Positions 55,667 through 64,000 of a stretch of DNA of 64,000 nucleotides are shown here, piece by piece. This stretch comes from Thalassolituus alkanivorans (lineage in GTDB: Bacteria; Pseudomonadota; Gammaproteobacteria; Pseudomonadales; Oceanobacteraceae). The notes under the pieces are model-generated. The model was not told the DNA's origin and ran no database searches. It saw only the letters and a list, made by a program, of their open reading frames with translations. Where the stretch lies: the NCBI RefSeq assembly GCF_020447205.1, contig NZ_JAJAEL010000037.1, forward strand, positions 255,392-319,391, written 5' to 3'. Every line of letters begins with the position of its first letter. Position 1 is the stretch's first letter. The position numbers and the translations under genes were made by a program.

Positions 55667-57877
55667 ATGTCTAATGATGCCTTCGTTTTCAGTGACGATG
55701 AATGTAAAACATTCCCGCTACAGGCTCATGCCAGCTGGAAGATTCTCAGTGTTGAAGATGATCCTGTCTATCAGGCTTCATTGCTGCATGGTTTAAGCGG
55801 TCTGCAATTCAAAGGTGAGGATGTTGAGGTTCTGACCGCGGCCTCTGCTGCGCAGGCAGCCGATTTGCTCGGGGAGCATGACGATATCGCCGTAATGCTG
55901 CTGGATGTGGTGATGGAGCAGGATGACGCCGGCCTGCGACTGGTCAGCTCTGTTCGCGAGGTTCTGGGCAACTCGGCAATCCGTATCGTGCTGCTGACCG
56001 GACAACCCGGTGTGGCTCCTGAGGCTGACGTCATGCGTCAGTACGACATTGATGAATACTGGAACAAAGCGGACCTGAACCGCGAAAAGCTGCATTCTGT
56101 GGTGGGCAGTCATCTGCGTACCTGGCACTACATGATGGAGCTGAACCGCGCGCAGCGGGGCTTGCAGCTGATATTAGATGCTTCCCGTAATCTGCACAGC
56201 AAACAGGAACTGGGTTCACTGACCCAGGCAGTGCTGACTAATATTGGCCGTATTATTGGTGCGGGGGTCAGCGGTATTGTTTGTATGGGGCATTTCCGCA
56301 ATATGCAGTTAAGTGATGCCAGGGTGATCGCAACGACTGTCGACTATCATGGCATGCTTGAGAAAAACCTTACGGATTTTCCGGCTGATGAACGGATGGC
56401 GACCTTAAGGTCGGCCATTACTGCGCAATGCCACCAGTTTCATGCAGATCATACAGTTCTTTATTTTGAAACCCATGCTATTGATGGGGCCGAATATCTG
56501 GTTCTGGTTGATGGTATTGTAGAACTGACTCCTGCCCATATTAATTTGCTGCGGGTTTTCAGCGAAAATGTGCGCAGTGGCTTTTCTAACGTTGCCCTGC
56601 TTAATCGGGTCAGTCGTTTGGCCTATTTTGATGATCTGCTGAATATTCGTAACCGTAACGGTTTACTGCGTGAGCTGGATTCTCTGAACGACGATGACCG
56701 GCGCGACAATGTGCTGCTGCTGGTGAAGATCAAAAGCTTTCAGGATGCGATGATCACCTTTGGTGAGCGCTATTGTGACAACCTGCTTAAAGCAACCTGC
56801 GAAGCTTTGCGGCAGAAACTGCCGGGGTTCAGCTGTTTTTCAACGATCAGCACAGGCTCATTTGCTCTGGTTTTTAATCATGACAGCCAACCCGATGATG
56901 AGTTGTTACTGCAGATTTTTGATCAGCCGCTGATGCTATCCGGCGTGCAGCATCATATTCAGATAATCTTCTGTAAAATCGAACTGAATTTACTTCAGGA
57001 TGCTTCTTCTCAGGAAACCTTACATCTGGCTGAGGTTACGTTGTCAGTAGGAGAAAGTTACAACCTGAACTTAATTGGCTATACGCCGGGCTATCGCGAA
57101 AAAATAACTGCCAGTCATCTGCAATTACTTGAGTTACAGCAGGCATTACAGAATCGCGATCTCTTCATTATGCTGCAGCCTAAAGTGGCATTGGTGAACA
57201 ATAAGGTACTGGGTTTTGAAGCTTTAGTACGCTGGCGGAACAGCAATGGCGACTATATTCCACCGGATGTTTTTATTCCCCTCGCAGAGGCCTCCGGGTT
57301 AATCCGCAGTCTTGATCTTCATGTGCTTCAGCTGACCTTTGCTGCCATAAAACAGCTGGCTGATGCTGGTTTTGAACTGCCGGTATCGTTTAATGCCAGC
57401 GTGTCAGATTTAAATAACCGCGATTATATCCAGAGTATTTTTCAGGCTATTGAAGAGAAGAGCATCAATCCTGCTTTATTGGATATTGAAGTAACGGAAT
57501 CACAGGCTATGACCGACTACCGTGGTTTTGATACATTGCTGCGCCGGTTTATGTCATTGGGAATGTCTGTCAGTATCGATGATTTTGGAACGGGTTATTC
57601 CTCGCTTTCACATATCACCAGACTACCTGCAACCACATTAAAAATAGACCGGTCTTTTGTTCAGGGAATCGAAGAGTCAGAAGAAGACCGGCATGCGGTT
57701 GAAATGGTTGTAAGAATAGGTCAGCGTTTTGGCTATCATATTGTTGCTGAAGGCGTAGAAACCAAAGCTCAGAGCGAGTGGTTACAACAGGTTGGTTGTT
57801 CTGTCGGGCAAGGCTATTTTTTTTCCCGGCCAATGACAGTGGATGATGCGATTGCATGGCTTCACACGAACCGCTGA
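55667..57877 (+). CDS. Response regulator with DUF3369, degenerate GGDEF and EAL domains
   Basis: A 736-residue regulator. Receiver domain about 25-150 with phospho-acceptor Asp80 in MLLDVVM; DUF3369 about 160-315; a GGDEF domain about 325-470 in which the signature is lost (STGSFALVF); then EAL about 490-735 with Glu518 in FEALVRW, ESQAM, the metal-binding DDFGTGYSS (638-646), KIDRSFV and AEGVET. The EAL residues are intact, so it probably hydrolyses c-di-GMP, with the GGDEF serving as a GTP-sensing or structural part. It overlaps the following kinase gene by 22 bases, its likely phosphodonor. Confidence 0.92.
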   Translation: MSNDAFVFSDDECKTFPLQAHASWKILSVEDDPVYQASLLHGLSGLQFKGEDVEVLTAASAAQAADLLGEHDDIAVMLLDVVMEQDDAGLRLVSSVREVLGNSAIRIVLLTGQPGVAPEADVMRQYDIDEYWNKADLNREKLHSVVGSHLRTWHYMMELNRAQRGLQLILDASRNLHSKQELGSLTQAVLTNIGRIIGAGVSGIVCMGHFRNMQLSDARVIATTVDYHGMLEKNLTDFPADERMATLRSAITAQCHQFHADHTVLYFETHAIDGAEYLVLVDGIVELTPAHINLLRVFSENVRSGFSNVALLNRVSRLAYFDDLLNIRNRNGLLRELDSLNDDDRRDNVLLLVKIKSFQDAMITFGERYCDNLLKATCEALRQKLPGFSCFSTISTGSFALVFNHDSQPDDELLLQIFDQPLMLSGVQHHIQIIFCKIELNLLQDASSQETLHLAEVTLSVGESYNLNLIGYTPGYREKITASHLQLLELQQALQNRDLFIMLQPKVALVNNKVLGFEALVRWRNSNGDYIPPDVFIPLAEASGLIRSLDLHVLQLTFAAIKQLADAGFELPVSFNASVSDLNNRDYIQSIFQAIEEKSINPALLDIEVTESQAMTDYRGFDTLLRRFMSLGMSVSIDDFGTGYSSLSHITRLPATTLKIDRSFVQGIEESEEDRHAVEMVVRIGQRFGYHIVAEGVETKAQSEWLQQVGCSVGQGYFFSRPMTVDDAIAWLHTNR

Positions 57878-59808
57878 AACATACGGAGCCGGCCTCTGGT
57901 TTTGCCGCCGAGGCTCTTTCTGTTTTTCCATACTATTCTGTTCCCGCACAGCGAAAGCAGGGCATCCGGCTTCTCTTATTGCTGTTGCTGATTGCTTTTG
58001 TATCGGCATTTACCGTCAACTATTTATTGCGCCAGTCATATATCCACGATATTAACGAAAAGCACGATCATATTATCGCTTCGGCCTCGGTGCACCTGAG
58101 CCGGGAGTTGGGCGATGTGCGTAATATTGTCTCACTGCTTTACCATGATCGTGATATTCATCAGGGGCTGAATGCTGAAGGGCCAATCAACACCGCGATT
58201 CTGGCGCAACGATTCTCAGGGTTTGCTCAATCTCTGGACAATGTTCTGCAGATCCGCTGGCTTGATATTCAGGGCAATGAGCGGGTGCGCATCGACGTTG
58301 ATAAAAATTCCGTGCGTCAGTTACCAGATTCAGAGCTACAGAATAAAGCCAGTCGCTATTATTTTCGTGATGCAATGCAGGTAGAACCACCAGCAGTGTA
58401 TTTTTCCGGACTGGATCTGAATATTGAAAACGGAGCCATTGTTCAGCCATATCAACCAACACTCCGTGCCGGTATCCGTACTGGGGTTGATGATGGAAAA
58501 CAACCCGGCCTGCTATTGATTAATTATGATTTTCGCCGCTTGCTGGAATCCCTGCGTAATTTATCAGAGGAACAGTCAGCCTTATTGATTGCCGATGCGG
58601 GGGGGTACTGGGTTCTGCACCCTCAAGCCGAGCAGGAGTGGGGGCATGACCTCGGCCAGAATAAGTATAACCTAAGCGTGCAGAATCAGGCTTTGTGGAA
58701 ACGCCTGCGGAAAATTTCTGTTATTTCAGGGGAGGTTCTTGCTGGTCAGTTAATCAGTGCCATGAAAATAAATCTTGGGCAATCCACCAGTCAGGAGAGT
58801 GCCACACCGGTCTATTTGATTGTGCAGACAACGGCAGAATTTATGTCGGCTGTTAACTGGCGGTCGATATGGCCAGGATTATTACTTGCCGCAGTTATCA
58901 TTCTGGTTGGTGGCCGTTTGCTGCACCATGATTTACTGCAACAGTACCAGCGTTACCTGCTTAACCGACAACTCCAGCAGGAAAAAGAAGCACTGGAAGT
59001 TACAAATGCAAAGTTGGATATCAGCTTGTATGAGCAAAGTATTCTGCAGGACGAATTGGTTGAAACGCGTAAATTATCTGCGCTTGGGATGATGGTCGCA
59101 GGTGTTGCTCATGAGCTTAATACTCCGGTAGGTGGAGCGCTGATGCTGACATCAACATTGGAAACTCATCTGACCCAGCTGACTAAGGCTGTTGATACGG
59201 GATTAAGCCGTCAGGCGCTGGCCGATTATATTCTTCACAGTCAGGAAGGACTTAAATTACTGGATGAGAATCTGAAACGGGCAAAAATCCGTGTTGAGAG
59301 TTTTAAACGTCTGGCAATCGACCGTGCCAGTGACGATATTGTTGAATTTCGTCTGCGCCAGGTATGTGACGATTTATTGCGCTCTTTACAGGTTATGCTC
59401 ACCCACTCCGGTGTAAAAGTCGTCACACATATTGCCGAAGACCTCCGTCTTGTCGGTTATCCGGGTATTGTTTCACAGATACTGCAAAACCTTATTGTTA
59501 ATGCCGTGGTGCATGGTTTTGCTGATATGACGGGCGGTCAGATCGAATTCTGTGCTGAGACTAATGAGCAGGATCAGGTGATATTGCGCGTATCAGATAA
59601 TGGCAGCGGGGTGCGCTCGGATATTGCCGGCCGGATGTTTGATCCGTTTGTGACCAGTGCCCGGGGGCAGGGTTCAAGCGGACTGGGTCTGCACCTTGTC
59701 CATCAGTGGGTAACGCGTCTGTTGCATGGCAGTATTCGTGCCGAAGAACCAGCAGAGGGCGGGCTGTCCTTTTTGATCGTTTTCCCGCGCCATATCAGCG
59801 CCGATTAA
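57856..59808 (+). CDS. Membrane sensor histidine kinase, partner of the EAL regulator
   Basis: A 650-residue kinase with two membrane helices (about 38-58 and 335-355) flanking a periplasmic sensor of about 270 residues that looks like a Cache-type domain (IRWLDIQGNERVRID, LLINYDFRRLLE). A coiled coil leads to the dimerisation helix with His419 in VAHELNTPVGG and a HATPase domain (NLIVNAVVHG, DNGSG, SSGLGLHLV). There is no HAMP or receiver domain. Start codon lies inside the end of the regulator gene, which gives tight coupling and equal expression. Confidence 0.9.
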   Translation: MASHEPLKHTEPASGFAAEALSVFPYYSVPAQRKQGIRLLLLLLLIAFVSAFTVNYLLRQSYIHDINEKHDHIIASASVHLSRELGDVRNIVSLLYHDRDIHQGLNAEGPINTAILAQRFSGFAQSLDNVLQIRWLDIQGNERVRIDVDKNSVRQLPDSELQNKASRYYFRDAMQVEPPAVYFSGLDLNIENGAIVQPYQPTLRAGIRTGVDDGKQPGLLLINYDFRRLLESLRNLSEEQSALLIADAGGYWVLHPQAEQEWGHDLGQNKYNLSVQNQALWKRLRKISVISGEVLAGQLISAMKINLGQSTSQESATPVYLIVQTTAEFMSAVNWRSIWPGLLLAAVIILVGGRLLHHDLLQQYQRYLLNRQLQQEKEALEVTNAKLDISLYEQSILQDELVETRKLSALGMMVAGVAHELNTPVGGALMLTSTLETHLTQLTKAVDTGLSRQALADYILHSQEGLKLLDENLKRAKIRVESFKRLAIDRASDDIVEFRLRQVCDDLLRSLQVMLTHSGVKVVTHIAEDLRLVGYPGIVSQILQNLIVNAVVHGFADMTGGQIEFCAETNEQDQVILRVSDNGSGVRSDIAGRMFDPFVTSARGQGSSGLGLHLVHQWVTRLLHGSIRAEEPAEGGLSFLIVFPRHISAD

Positions 59809-59838
59809 TCAGCCTCGTTTTTGTTGTTTGCCGCTCTG

Positions 59839-60453
59839 TTATGATGCTGGCAGGGTTTTCTCCATCAGCACCAGACTCAATGCATCCTGCAATGGTGTAC
59901 CGACCGCCAGTTGTTTGGGGAAAGGAGCCCGTGAGGGCGTCAGCTGATATCCGCGTCTCTGATAATAGGCAATTAAATCTTCCCGTGGTGCCAGTACCTG
60001 CATCTGCATGGCTGTGCAATTCAGATCAGAGGCGAAGGTTTCGCCCCAGGATAGTAACTGCTTACCCAGCCCCTGTGCCTGATAGTGCGGATGTACGGCA
60101 AAGCTGCCGAACTCACATGCCGCTACCTGTTTGCTTTCCAGTGGTTGTAATTTTTTTTGTATCAGAGAAAAGCAGGCGATAATGTCGGCATTATTTTTAA
60201 TGCAGAAAAAATTCACATCCGCACGATGAATAAAGGCGAGTAAGTCGTCGGGCTGAATACGCTGGCCAGCGACCAGACCGACTTCTGAAGTCCAGCCCTG
60301 TAATTGCGCTTCAGTGCCGTTTTCGCTGCCGCGATAACACAGATTCATCAATGCACAGAGTGCCGGTACATCGGCGTCTGCCGCAGGCTGGAGCAGCAGA
60401 GGATGTAAAAAGGAAGAATCAGGCATGACGGTGTAATTCATAGTATCATTCAT
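59839..60453 (-). CDS. GNAT-family N-acetyltransferase
   Basis: A 204-residue protein of the GNAT fold. The acetyl-CoA loop reads AVHPHYQAQGLGKQLL near 118-133, with the following LNCTAMQMQVLAPREDLIAYYQRRGYQ typical of the C-terminal half. Target unknown. It converges on the kinase gene. The start at 60453 is chosen as the first of several close Met codons; the exact start is uncertain. Confidence 0.87.
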   Translation of the reverse strand: MNDTMNYTVMPDSSFLHPLLLQPAADADVPALCALMNLCYRGSENGTEAQLQGWTSEVGLVAGQRIQPDDLLAFIHRADVNFFCIKNNADIIACFSLIQKKLQPLESKQVAACEFGSFAVHPHYQAQGLGKQLLSWGETFASDLNCTAMQMQVLAPREDLIAYYQRRGYQLTPSRAPFPKQLAVGTPLQDALSLVLMEKTLPAS

Positions 60454-60530
60454 ACTCTGCTGCTGGACAAAAGTTGGCCGTATTATAACCGGTCACGATA
60501 TGACTTCTAAAATATTAAACAGAAGGACAT

Positions 60531-60773
60531 ATGAAAGGGATGCCACTGCCGGTTAAAATCCGGTTTACCAAAAAATGCCAACGTTGCATGCGATCTTTCC
60601 CACACCTGGCCAGAGCTTGTCCGCATTGCCGGGATATTACTGATGGCGCTGAGCTGGAAGCCTTTATTCAGTGTTATCAGCAGGAGCTGGCTGAAAGTCG
60701 CGGACTGGGGAATATTTTTCTTTTTCTCGCTGCGCTGCTGCTTCTGGCACTTCTCGTAATGTCTGTGACGTAA
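60531..60773 (+). CDS. Mini zinc-ribbon membrane protein
   Basis: An 80-residue protein: basic N-terminus, a zinc-ribbon with CQRC (16-19) and CPHC (30-33), a short acidic helix, and a single C-terminal transmembrane helix (about 60-78, LGNIFLFLAALLLLALLVMS). The AGAAGGA ribosome-binding site and coding character support it. I know of no function for it; such small zinc-ribbon membrane proteins often join larger membrane complexes. Confidence 0.8.
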   Translation: MKGMPLPVKIRFTKKCQRCMRSFPHLARACPHCRDITDGAELEAFIQCYQQELAESRGLGNIFLFLAALLLLALLVMSVT

Positions 60774-60777
60774 ATAA

Positions 60778-60807
60778 AAAAAACGGCTGCATCGGCAGCC
60801 GTTTTTT
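60778..60807. terminator. Bidirectional terminator between the mini protein and dbpA
   Basis: AAAACGGCTGC, ATCG loop, GCAGCCGTTTTTT, with an A-run ahead. It serves both convergent genes. Confidence 0.93.
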
Positions 60808-60824
60808 CGCTTATTACCCGCCGT

Positions 60825-62213
60825 TTAAACCCGGCGCACTTTAATGGCACGGCCTTTAATACGGGTTTTCTGCAGATGATTCAGGGCGATTCTGGCCTGA
60901 TCGCGCTGGACTGCAACATAAGCGGCGTAATCCAGCACTTCAATTTTACCGACAGCACTGCCGGCAATACCGCCGGCGGAGGTCAGGGCGCCGAGAATAT
61001 CGCCGGGGCGCAGTTTATCTTTACGACCCGCCGCCAGACACAGGCTGACGTTGGCTGGCTTTTCTGCCTGCAGCATAACATCGCTGAGTTCACTGATTGG
61101 CATCAGCGGAATATCGCGGCCCTGTTGTTCGGCAATGGCAGCGCGTTTGTAGTCTTCGCGTTCGGTAGCAATAGAGATTGCCAGACCTTCTTTACCAGCA
61201 CGGCCGGTACGGCCGATACGGTGTACATAGACCTCCGGGTCGCGCGGTAATTCGTAGTTAATCACCGCTGGCAGATCATCAACATCCAGACCACGGGCGG
61301 CGACATCGGTTGCAACCAGAAAGTTGGTGCTGTTCTGTTTGAACTGCACATAGACCTGATCACGGTCACGCTGATCCAGGTCGCCGTGCAGGGCGAGGGC
61401 GATAAACCCCATGTCGCGCAATGTCTGGGTGACTTCTTCGGTTGCCTGTTTGGTATTGCAGAACACCACGGCCTGCTGAATACCAAAGTGGCTTAATACC
61501 CGTGCCAGTGCCTGTTCTTTTTCATTGCGTTCGCAGATGACCAGATGCTGCTCGATGCTGTTGCTCTGATGCACGGCTTCGACTTTGACATTCAGCGGGT
61601 TGTGCTGAAATTCGGCACTTAACTGGCTGATGTTTTCCGGATAAGTGGCAGAAAACAGCAGGGTCTGACGGTTGGCCGGGGTGTGCGCCACAATATGATG
61701 AATATCGTCGGTAAAACCCATATCGAGCATACGGTCGGCTTCGTCCAGCACCAGCGTCTGCACCTGGTCAATTTTCAGGGTTTCTTTGCGCAGGTGGTCT
61801 TTTATCCGCCCCGGTGTGCCGACCACGATGTGCGCACCGTGTTCCAGCGAGCCGATTTGTGGGCCAATAGAAACACCGCCACAAAGGACCACCACTTTAA
61901 TATTGGCCTGAAAGCGTGCCAGCTTGCGGATTTCTTCCGCCACCTGAGTGCTCAGTTCGCGGGTTGGACACAGCACCAGCGCCTGCACACCAAAAAAGCG
62001 CGGATTAATTTTGCTTAATAACGGCAGACCAAAGGCGGCGGTTTTACCGCTGCCGGTTTTGGCCTGAGCAAGAATATCCTGACCGGCCAGTGCCGCTGGC
62101 AGAGTCTGCTGCTGTACCGGCGTCATCTGGGTGTAGCCCATGCGCTCAAGATTCTGCAACTGGCTGGCAGGCAGATCGAGCTGACTGAAGGATGAAGATG
62201 CGGTGCTGTTCAT
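60825..62213 (-). CDS. dbpA: ATP-dependent RNA helicase DbpA
   Basis: A 462-residue DEAD-box helicase. Motifs: Q motif region [15 protein letters not shown], Walker [20 protein letters not shown] and [10 protein letters not shown]. The C-terminal RNA-binding domain ([17 protein letters not shown] and [11 protein letters not shown]) is that of DbpA, which binds 23S rRNA helix 92 during 50S assembly. Its ATG overlaps the stop of trmA (ATGA), so the two tRNA/rRNA-related genes are co-translated. Confidence 0.94.
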   Translation of the reverse strand: MNSTASSSFSQLDLPASQLQNLERMGYTQMTPVQQQTLPAALAGQDILAQAKTGSGKTAAFGLPLLSKINPRFFGVQALVLCPTRELSTQVAEEIRKLARFQANIKVVVLCGGVSIGPQIGSLEHGAHIVVGTPGRIKDHLRKETLKIDQVQTLVLDEADRMLDMGFTDDIHHIVAHTPANRQTLLFSATYPENISQLSAEFQHNPLNVKVEAVHQSNSIEQHLVICERNEKEQALARVLSHFGIQQAVVFCNTKQATEEVTQTLRDMGFIALALHGDLDQRDRDQVYVQFKQNSTNFLVATDVAARGLDVDDLPAVINYELPRDPEVYVHRIGRTGRAGKEGLAISIATEREDYKRAAIAEQQGRDIPLMPISELSDVMLQAEKPANVSLCLAAGRKDKLRPGDILGALTSAGGIAGSAVGKIEVLDYAAYVAVQRDQARIALNHLQKTRIKGRAIKVRRV

Positions 62214-63349
62214 GAAGGGTTTTTCCGGGTCAGGACCACACCGGTTTCGATATGGTCGGTATAGGGGAACTGATCAAACAGCGCAAAGCGTCTGATCTCG
62301 TGGGTGTTGCACAGCACCTGCAGGTTGTCGTGCAGGGTATTGGGGTTGCAGGAGATATAAATAATATTGTCGTAGCCCTGCACCTGTTTCACCGATTCAT
62401 CGTCCAGCCCGGCGCGTGGCGGATCGACCAGCACGGTACGGAAATCGTAGCTGCTTAAATCGACACCAGACAGCCGCTCAAAGGTGCGCTCGCCGCGCAG
62501 GGCCTGCACAAATTCTTCGCTGGATAAACGCGCAATCACGACGTTATCAAGCTGGTTATCGGCGATATTGACCTGTGCGGCCGCAACCGAGGTTTTGGAA
62601 ATTTCGGTCGCCAGTACGCGGCGGAAAGTATCGGCCAGTGCCATGGAGAAATTACCGTTGCCGCAATACAGCTCCAGCAGGTCGGATGACGGCTCACCGT
62701 TGTTGTCACTATTGTTGATGTCAGCCGCGGCAGAACGTGCCCAGCTCAGCATCTGCTGATTCATCTCGCCATTAGGCTGAGTGAAACCCCCTTCAATCTG
62801 GCGGTAGTGCAGGGTCTTGCCGTCCACCTGCAGGGCCTCATTCACATAATCGCGTTCCAGCACCAGCTTTTGTTTACGTGAGCGGCCAACAATCGGGAAG
62901 CCCAGACGGGCCTGCAGTGCTTCGGCTTCGGCGCGCCATTCATCGCCTAATGGCTTGTGATAAATCAGCGTGATCAGGGCATCACCGCTCACGGTGGTTA
63001 AAAACTCGACCTGAAACAGTTTGCGGCGCAGCAGCTCGTTCGGCTGGATGTCTTCCAGCAGGCGGGTCATCAGCTCGTTGATCAGGCGTGAGGCAATAGG
63101 GAACTCACGCACTTCATAGACTTTGCTTTTATCGCCCGGCTCAAACATGGCGTAAAAACAACGGTCGCCATCGTGCCACAGACGGAATTCCGCGCGCAGG
63201 CGGAAGTGGCTCGGGGCACTGGCATGCACCTGTAATGACGGCGGATTAAAGTCGGCAAACAGATCGCGCAGACGCTGTGCTTTTACCTCCAGCAGCTCGG
63301 CATAATGCTCGGGGTTTACATGGTGCTGGTAGGGGTCACGCTGTTGCAT
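62210..63349 (-). CDS. trmA: tRNA (uracil-5-)-methyltransferase
   Basis: A 379-residue enzyme that makes 5-methyluridine at position 54 of tRNA using SAM. Visible: the SAM loop [23 protein letters not shown], the nucleophile Cys334 in YISCNPNTL and the catalytic base Glu368 in DHIETGVVL. Comparable to E. coli TrmA (366 residues, Cys324 and Glu358). The start at 63349 has AGGCGACCT upstream; an upstream in-frame extension to 63478 is not conserved in the family. Confidence 0.95.
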   Translation of the reverse strand: MQQRDPYQHHVNPEHYAELLEVKAQRLRDLFADFNPPSLQVHASAPSHFRLRAEFRLWHDGDRCFYAMFEPGDKSKVYEVREFPIASRLINELMTRLLEDIQPNELLRRKLFQVEFLTTVSGDALITLIYHKPLGDEWRAEAEALQARLGFPIVGRSRKQKLVLERDYVNEALQVDGKTLHYRQIEGGFTQPNGEMNQQMLSWARSAAADINNSDNNGEPSSDLLELYCGNGNFSMALADTFRRVLATEISKTSVAAAQVNIADNQLDNVVIARLSSEEFVQALRGERTFERLSGVDLSSYDFRTVLVDPPRAGLDDESVKQVQGYDNIIYISCNPNTLHDNLQVLCNTHEIRRFALFDQFPYTDHIETGVVLTRKNPS

Positions 63350-63518
63350 AGGTCGCCTGTGTGAAATCGGGTTGTGCGGAAGTCGGGTGCATTGTGCCTG
63401 TGTATCGTTGTTTACGCGGGGTTGGCCCCGGATCGCGCTGCATCTGCGGATGCGGGCGGAGGCAAAATCCCATTGCAAAAAGGCCGCGTATTATACGGAT
63501 TGCACGCTATTGTGCATC

Positions 63519-63557
63519 TTTTAACCTCAGGATGCCGGTTTTAACCTCAGGATGCCG
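63519..63557. repeat. Two direct copies of a 19-base sequence
   Basis: TTTTAACCTCAGGATGCCG occurs at 63519-63537 and 63539-63557, one base apart (period 20). It lies upstream of trmA in otherwise plain sequence. It may be a slipped duplication or a double binding site. Confidence 0.85.
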
Positions 63558-63780
63558 CTTTGTCGCCGCTCAGGCACGGATAATCTCCCCCAAATGCCCC
63601 GGGAATGGCAATTTCAGCCTTTTAGCAGGTCTGGTTGTCAGATGCGGCACTGGGCCAGACTGCCATGTTGTGAGATAAAGACGCAGATGGATGATTGGTT
63701 TATCCAATCAGGGCTTCATTCAGAGGATGTCACGGCGGCCAATGTGTCGCCGTACTGAATCCGTATTGTGTGAAAAATTA

Positions 63781-63960
63781 GGGCCTGTCGACACTAATTA
63801 AACAGACTGTTATTGGCTAAAAATATCTCAGGCAAGGCGCTGAGAGTGTGGCCTAACGGGTTAAGCGAGCGAGCAGCAACGCTGGATGAGGGATTTTTAG
63901 CCATAACCCTTCGGGCTGAGGCCAGTTTTCCCCATGAACATCGTCGTTCGTCATTCATTT
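63781..63960. repeat. Palindromic interspersed repeat element near the right edge
   Basis: The block begins with GGGCCTGTCGACACTAATTA, similar to 20583-20610 after htpG. Inside it, GGCTAAAAATATCTCA (63815-63830) pairs with TGAGGGATTTTTAGCC (63887-63902), 14 of 16 bases, around a GC-rich centre of about 56 bases with AAGCGAGCGAGCAGCAACGC. After it comes CCCTTCGGGCTGAGG. No open frame explains it. It looks like a mobile-type or REP-like intergenic element, cut off or ended near the window edge. Confidence 0.6.
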
Positions 63961-64000
63961 AGCCCGCTAATATCACTCCTCTCTCCTTGTTCTGAGAAAA

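Larger units (their letters stand above)
63350..64000. other. Gene-free right end
   Basis: Beyond trmA no coding frame with a plausible start, composition and family was found over 651 bases. Short open frames here give low-complexity or shadow-like proteins. The stretch holds the trmA promoter region, the 19-base direct repeat and the palindromic element listed above. The next gene lies outside the window. Confidence 0.6.

Noticed and set aside
63519..63557. CRISPR-like repeat
   Set aside because: Only two copies, one base apart, without spacers or cas genes.
63552..63758. Small open frame near the right end
   Set aside because: No ribosome-binding site, unusual composition and an overlap with the direct repeat; no recognisable protein.

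Overview
The window is chromosomal DNA from a gammaproteobacterium, most likely a marine member of the Oceanospirillales (Thalassolituus/Oceanospirillaceae-like). This rests on gene content and order, not on a database search. There is an Na+-translocating NADH:quinone reductase, a PsrA/fatty-acid desaturase theme, and a gene order from about 21.3 to 39.5 kb that matches the order I recall in Pseudomonas aeruginosa: DUF6586 gene, small gene, sulA, lexA, psrA, nagZ, methylthioinosine phosphorylase, csiV, mfd, long gap, nqrA-F. No rRNA, tRNA, CRISPR array, prophage or intact insertion sequence was seen. Coding density is high and genes sit in short operons.

Layout. 0-4.3 kb: a glycerate kinase plus phosphoglycerate-glycoside phosphatase operon running off the left edge, a monofunctional prephenate dehydratase, and a GH13 alpha-glucosidase; the sugar genes suggest glucosyl- or mannosylglycerate (compatible solute) metabolism. 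4.4-10.3 kb: signalling genes on the minus strand, namely a 7TMR-DISM hybrid histidine kinase, an AraC-type regulator, and a CheY / CheC-like / PAS-GGDEF trio whose GGDEF motif is degenerate. 10.4-12.4 kb: three hotdog-fold thioesterase genes. 12.5-18.6 kb: a complete thiamin operon (thiC-thiO-thiS-thiG-thiDE) behind a TPP riboswitch. 18.7-21.3 kb: htpG and a YfaZ-like outer-membrane protein.

21.4-33.3 kb is the conserved Pseudomonas-like block: SOS genes lexA-sulA with two LexA boxes, psrA with PsrA-like boxes, a signal-less YkuD-family enzyme overlapping nagZ (peptidoglycan recycling), thioinosine phosphorylase, csiV and mfd overlapping, and a 482-residue GAPDH. 33.6-39.5 kb is nqrABCDEF, without apbE or nqrM next to it. 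39.8-45.9 kb has an acyl-CoA desaturase and a run of poorly characterised genes: a lipoprotein, an MpaB-like oxygenase, an SDR, an unknown protein, a HEPN-like protein with an unusual motif and a DUF4349 lipoprotein. 45.9-55.4 kb has a nitroreductase, a large DUF349 protein, a lipoprotein hydrolase, sbcB, an NCS2-like permease, a hypothetical and a TSUP transporter. 55.7-59.8 kb is a REC-DUF3369-GGDEF-EAL regulator overlapping a histidine kinase, probably one c-di-GMP two-component system. 59.8-63.3 kb has a GNAT protein, a mini zinc-ribbon membrane protein, dbpA and trmA.

The last 650 bases carry no gene. They hold a short tandem repeat and a palindromic element whose first 30 bases resemble a hairpin just after htpG, 43 kb away. 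I did not find an obvious new defence or mobile system. The best leads are this repeat family, the HEPN protein with swapped Arg/His, the GGEVF protein with an intact I-site, and the predicted cytosolic L,D-carboxypeptidase next to nagZ.
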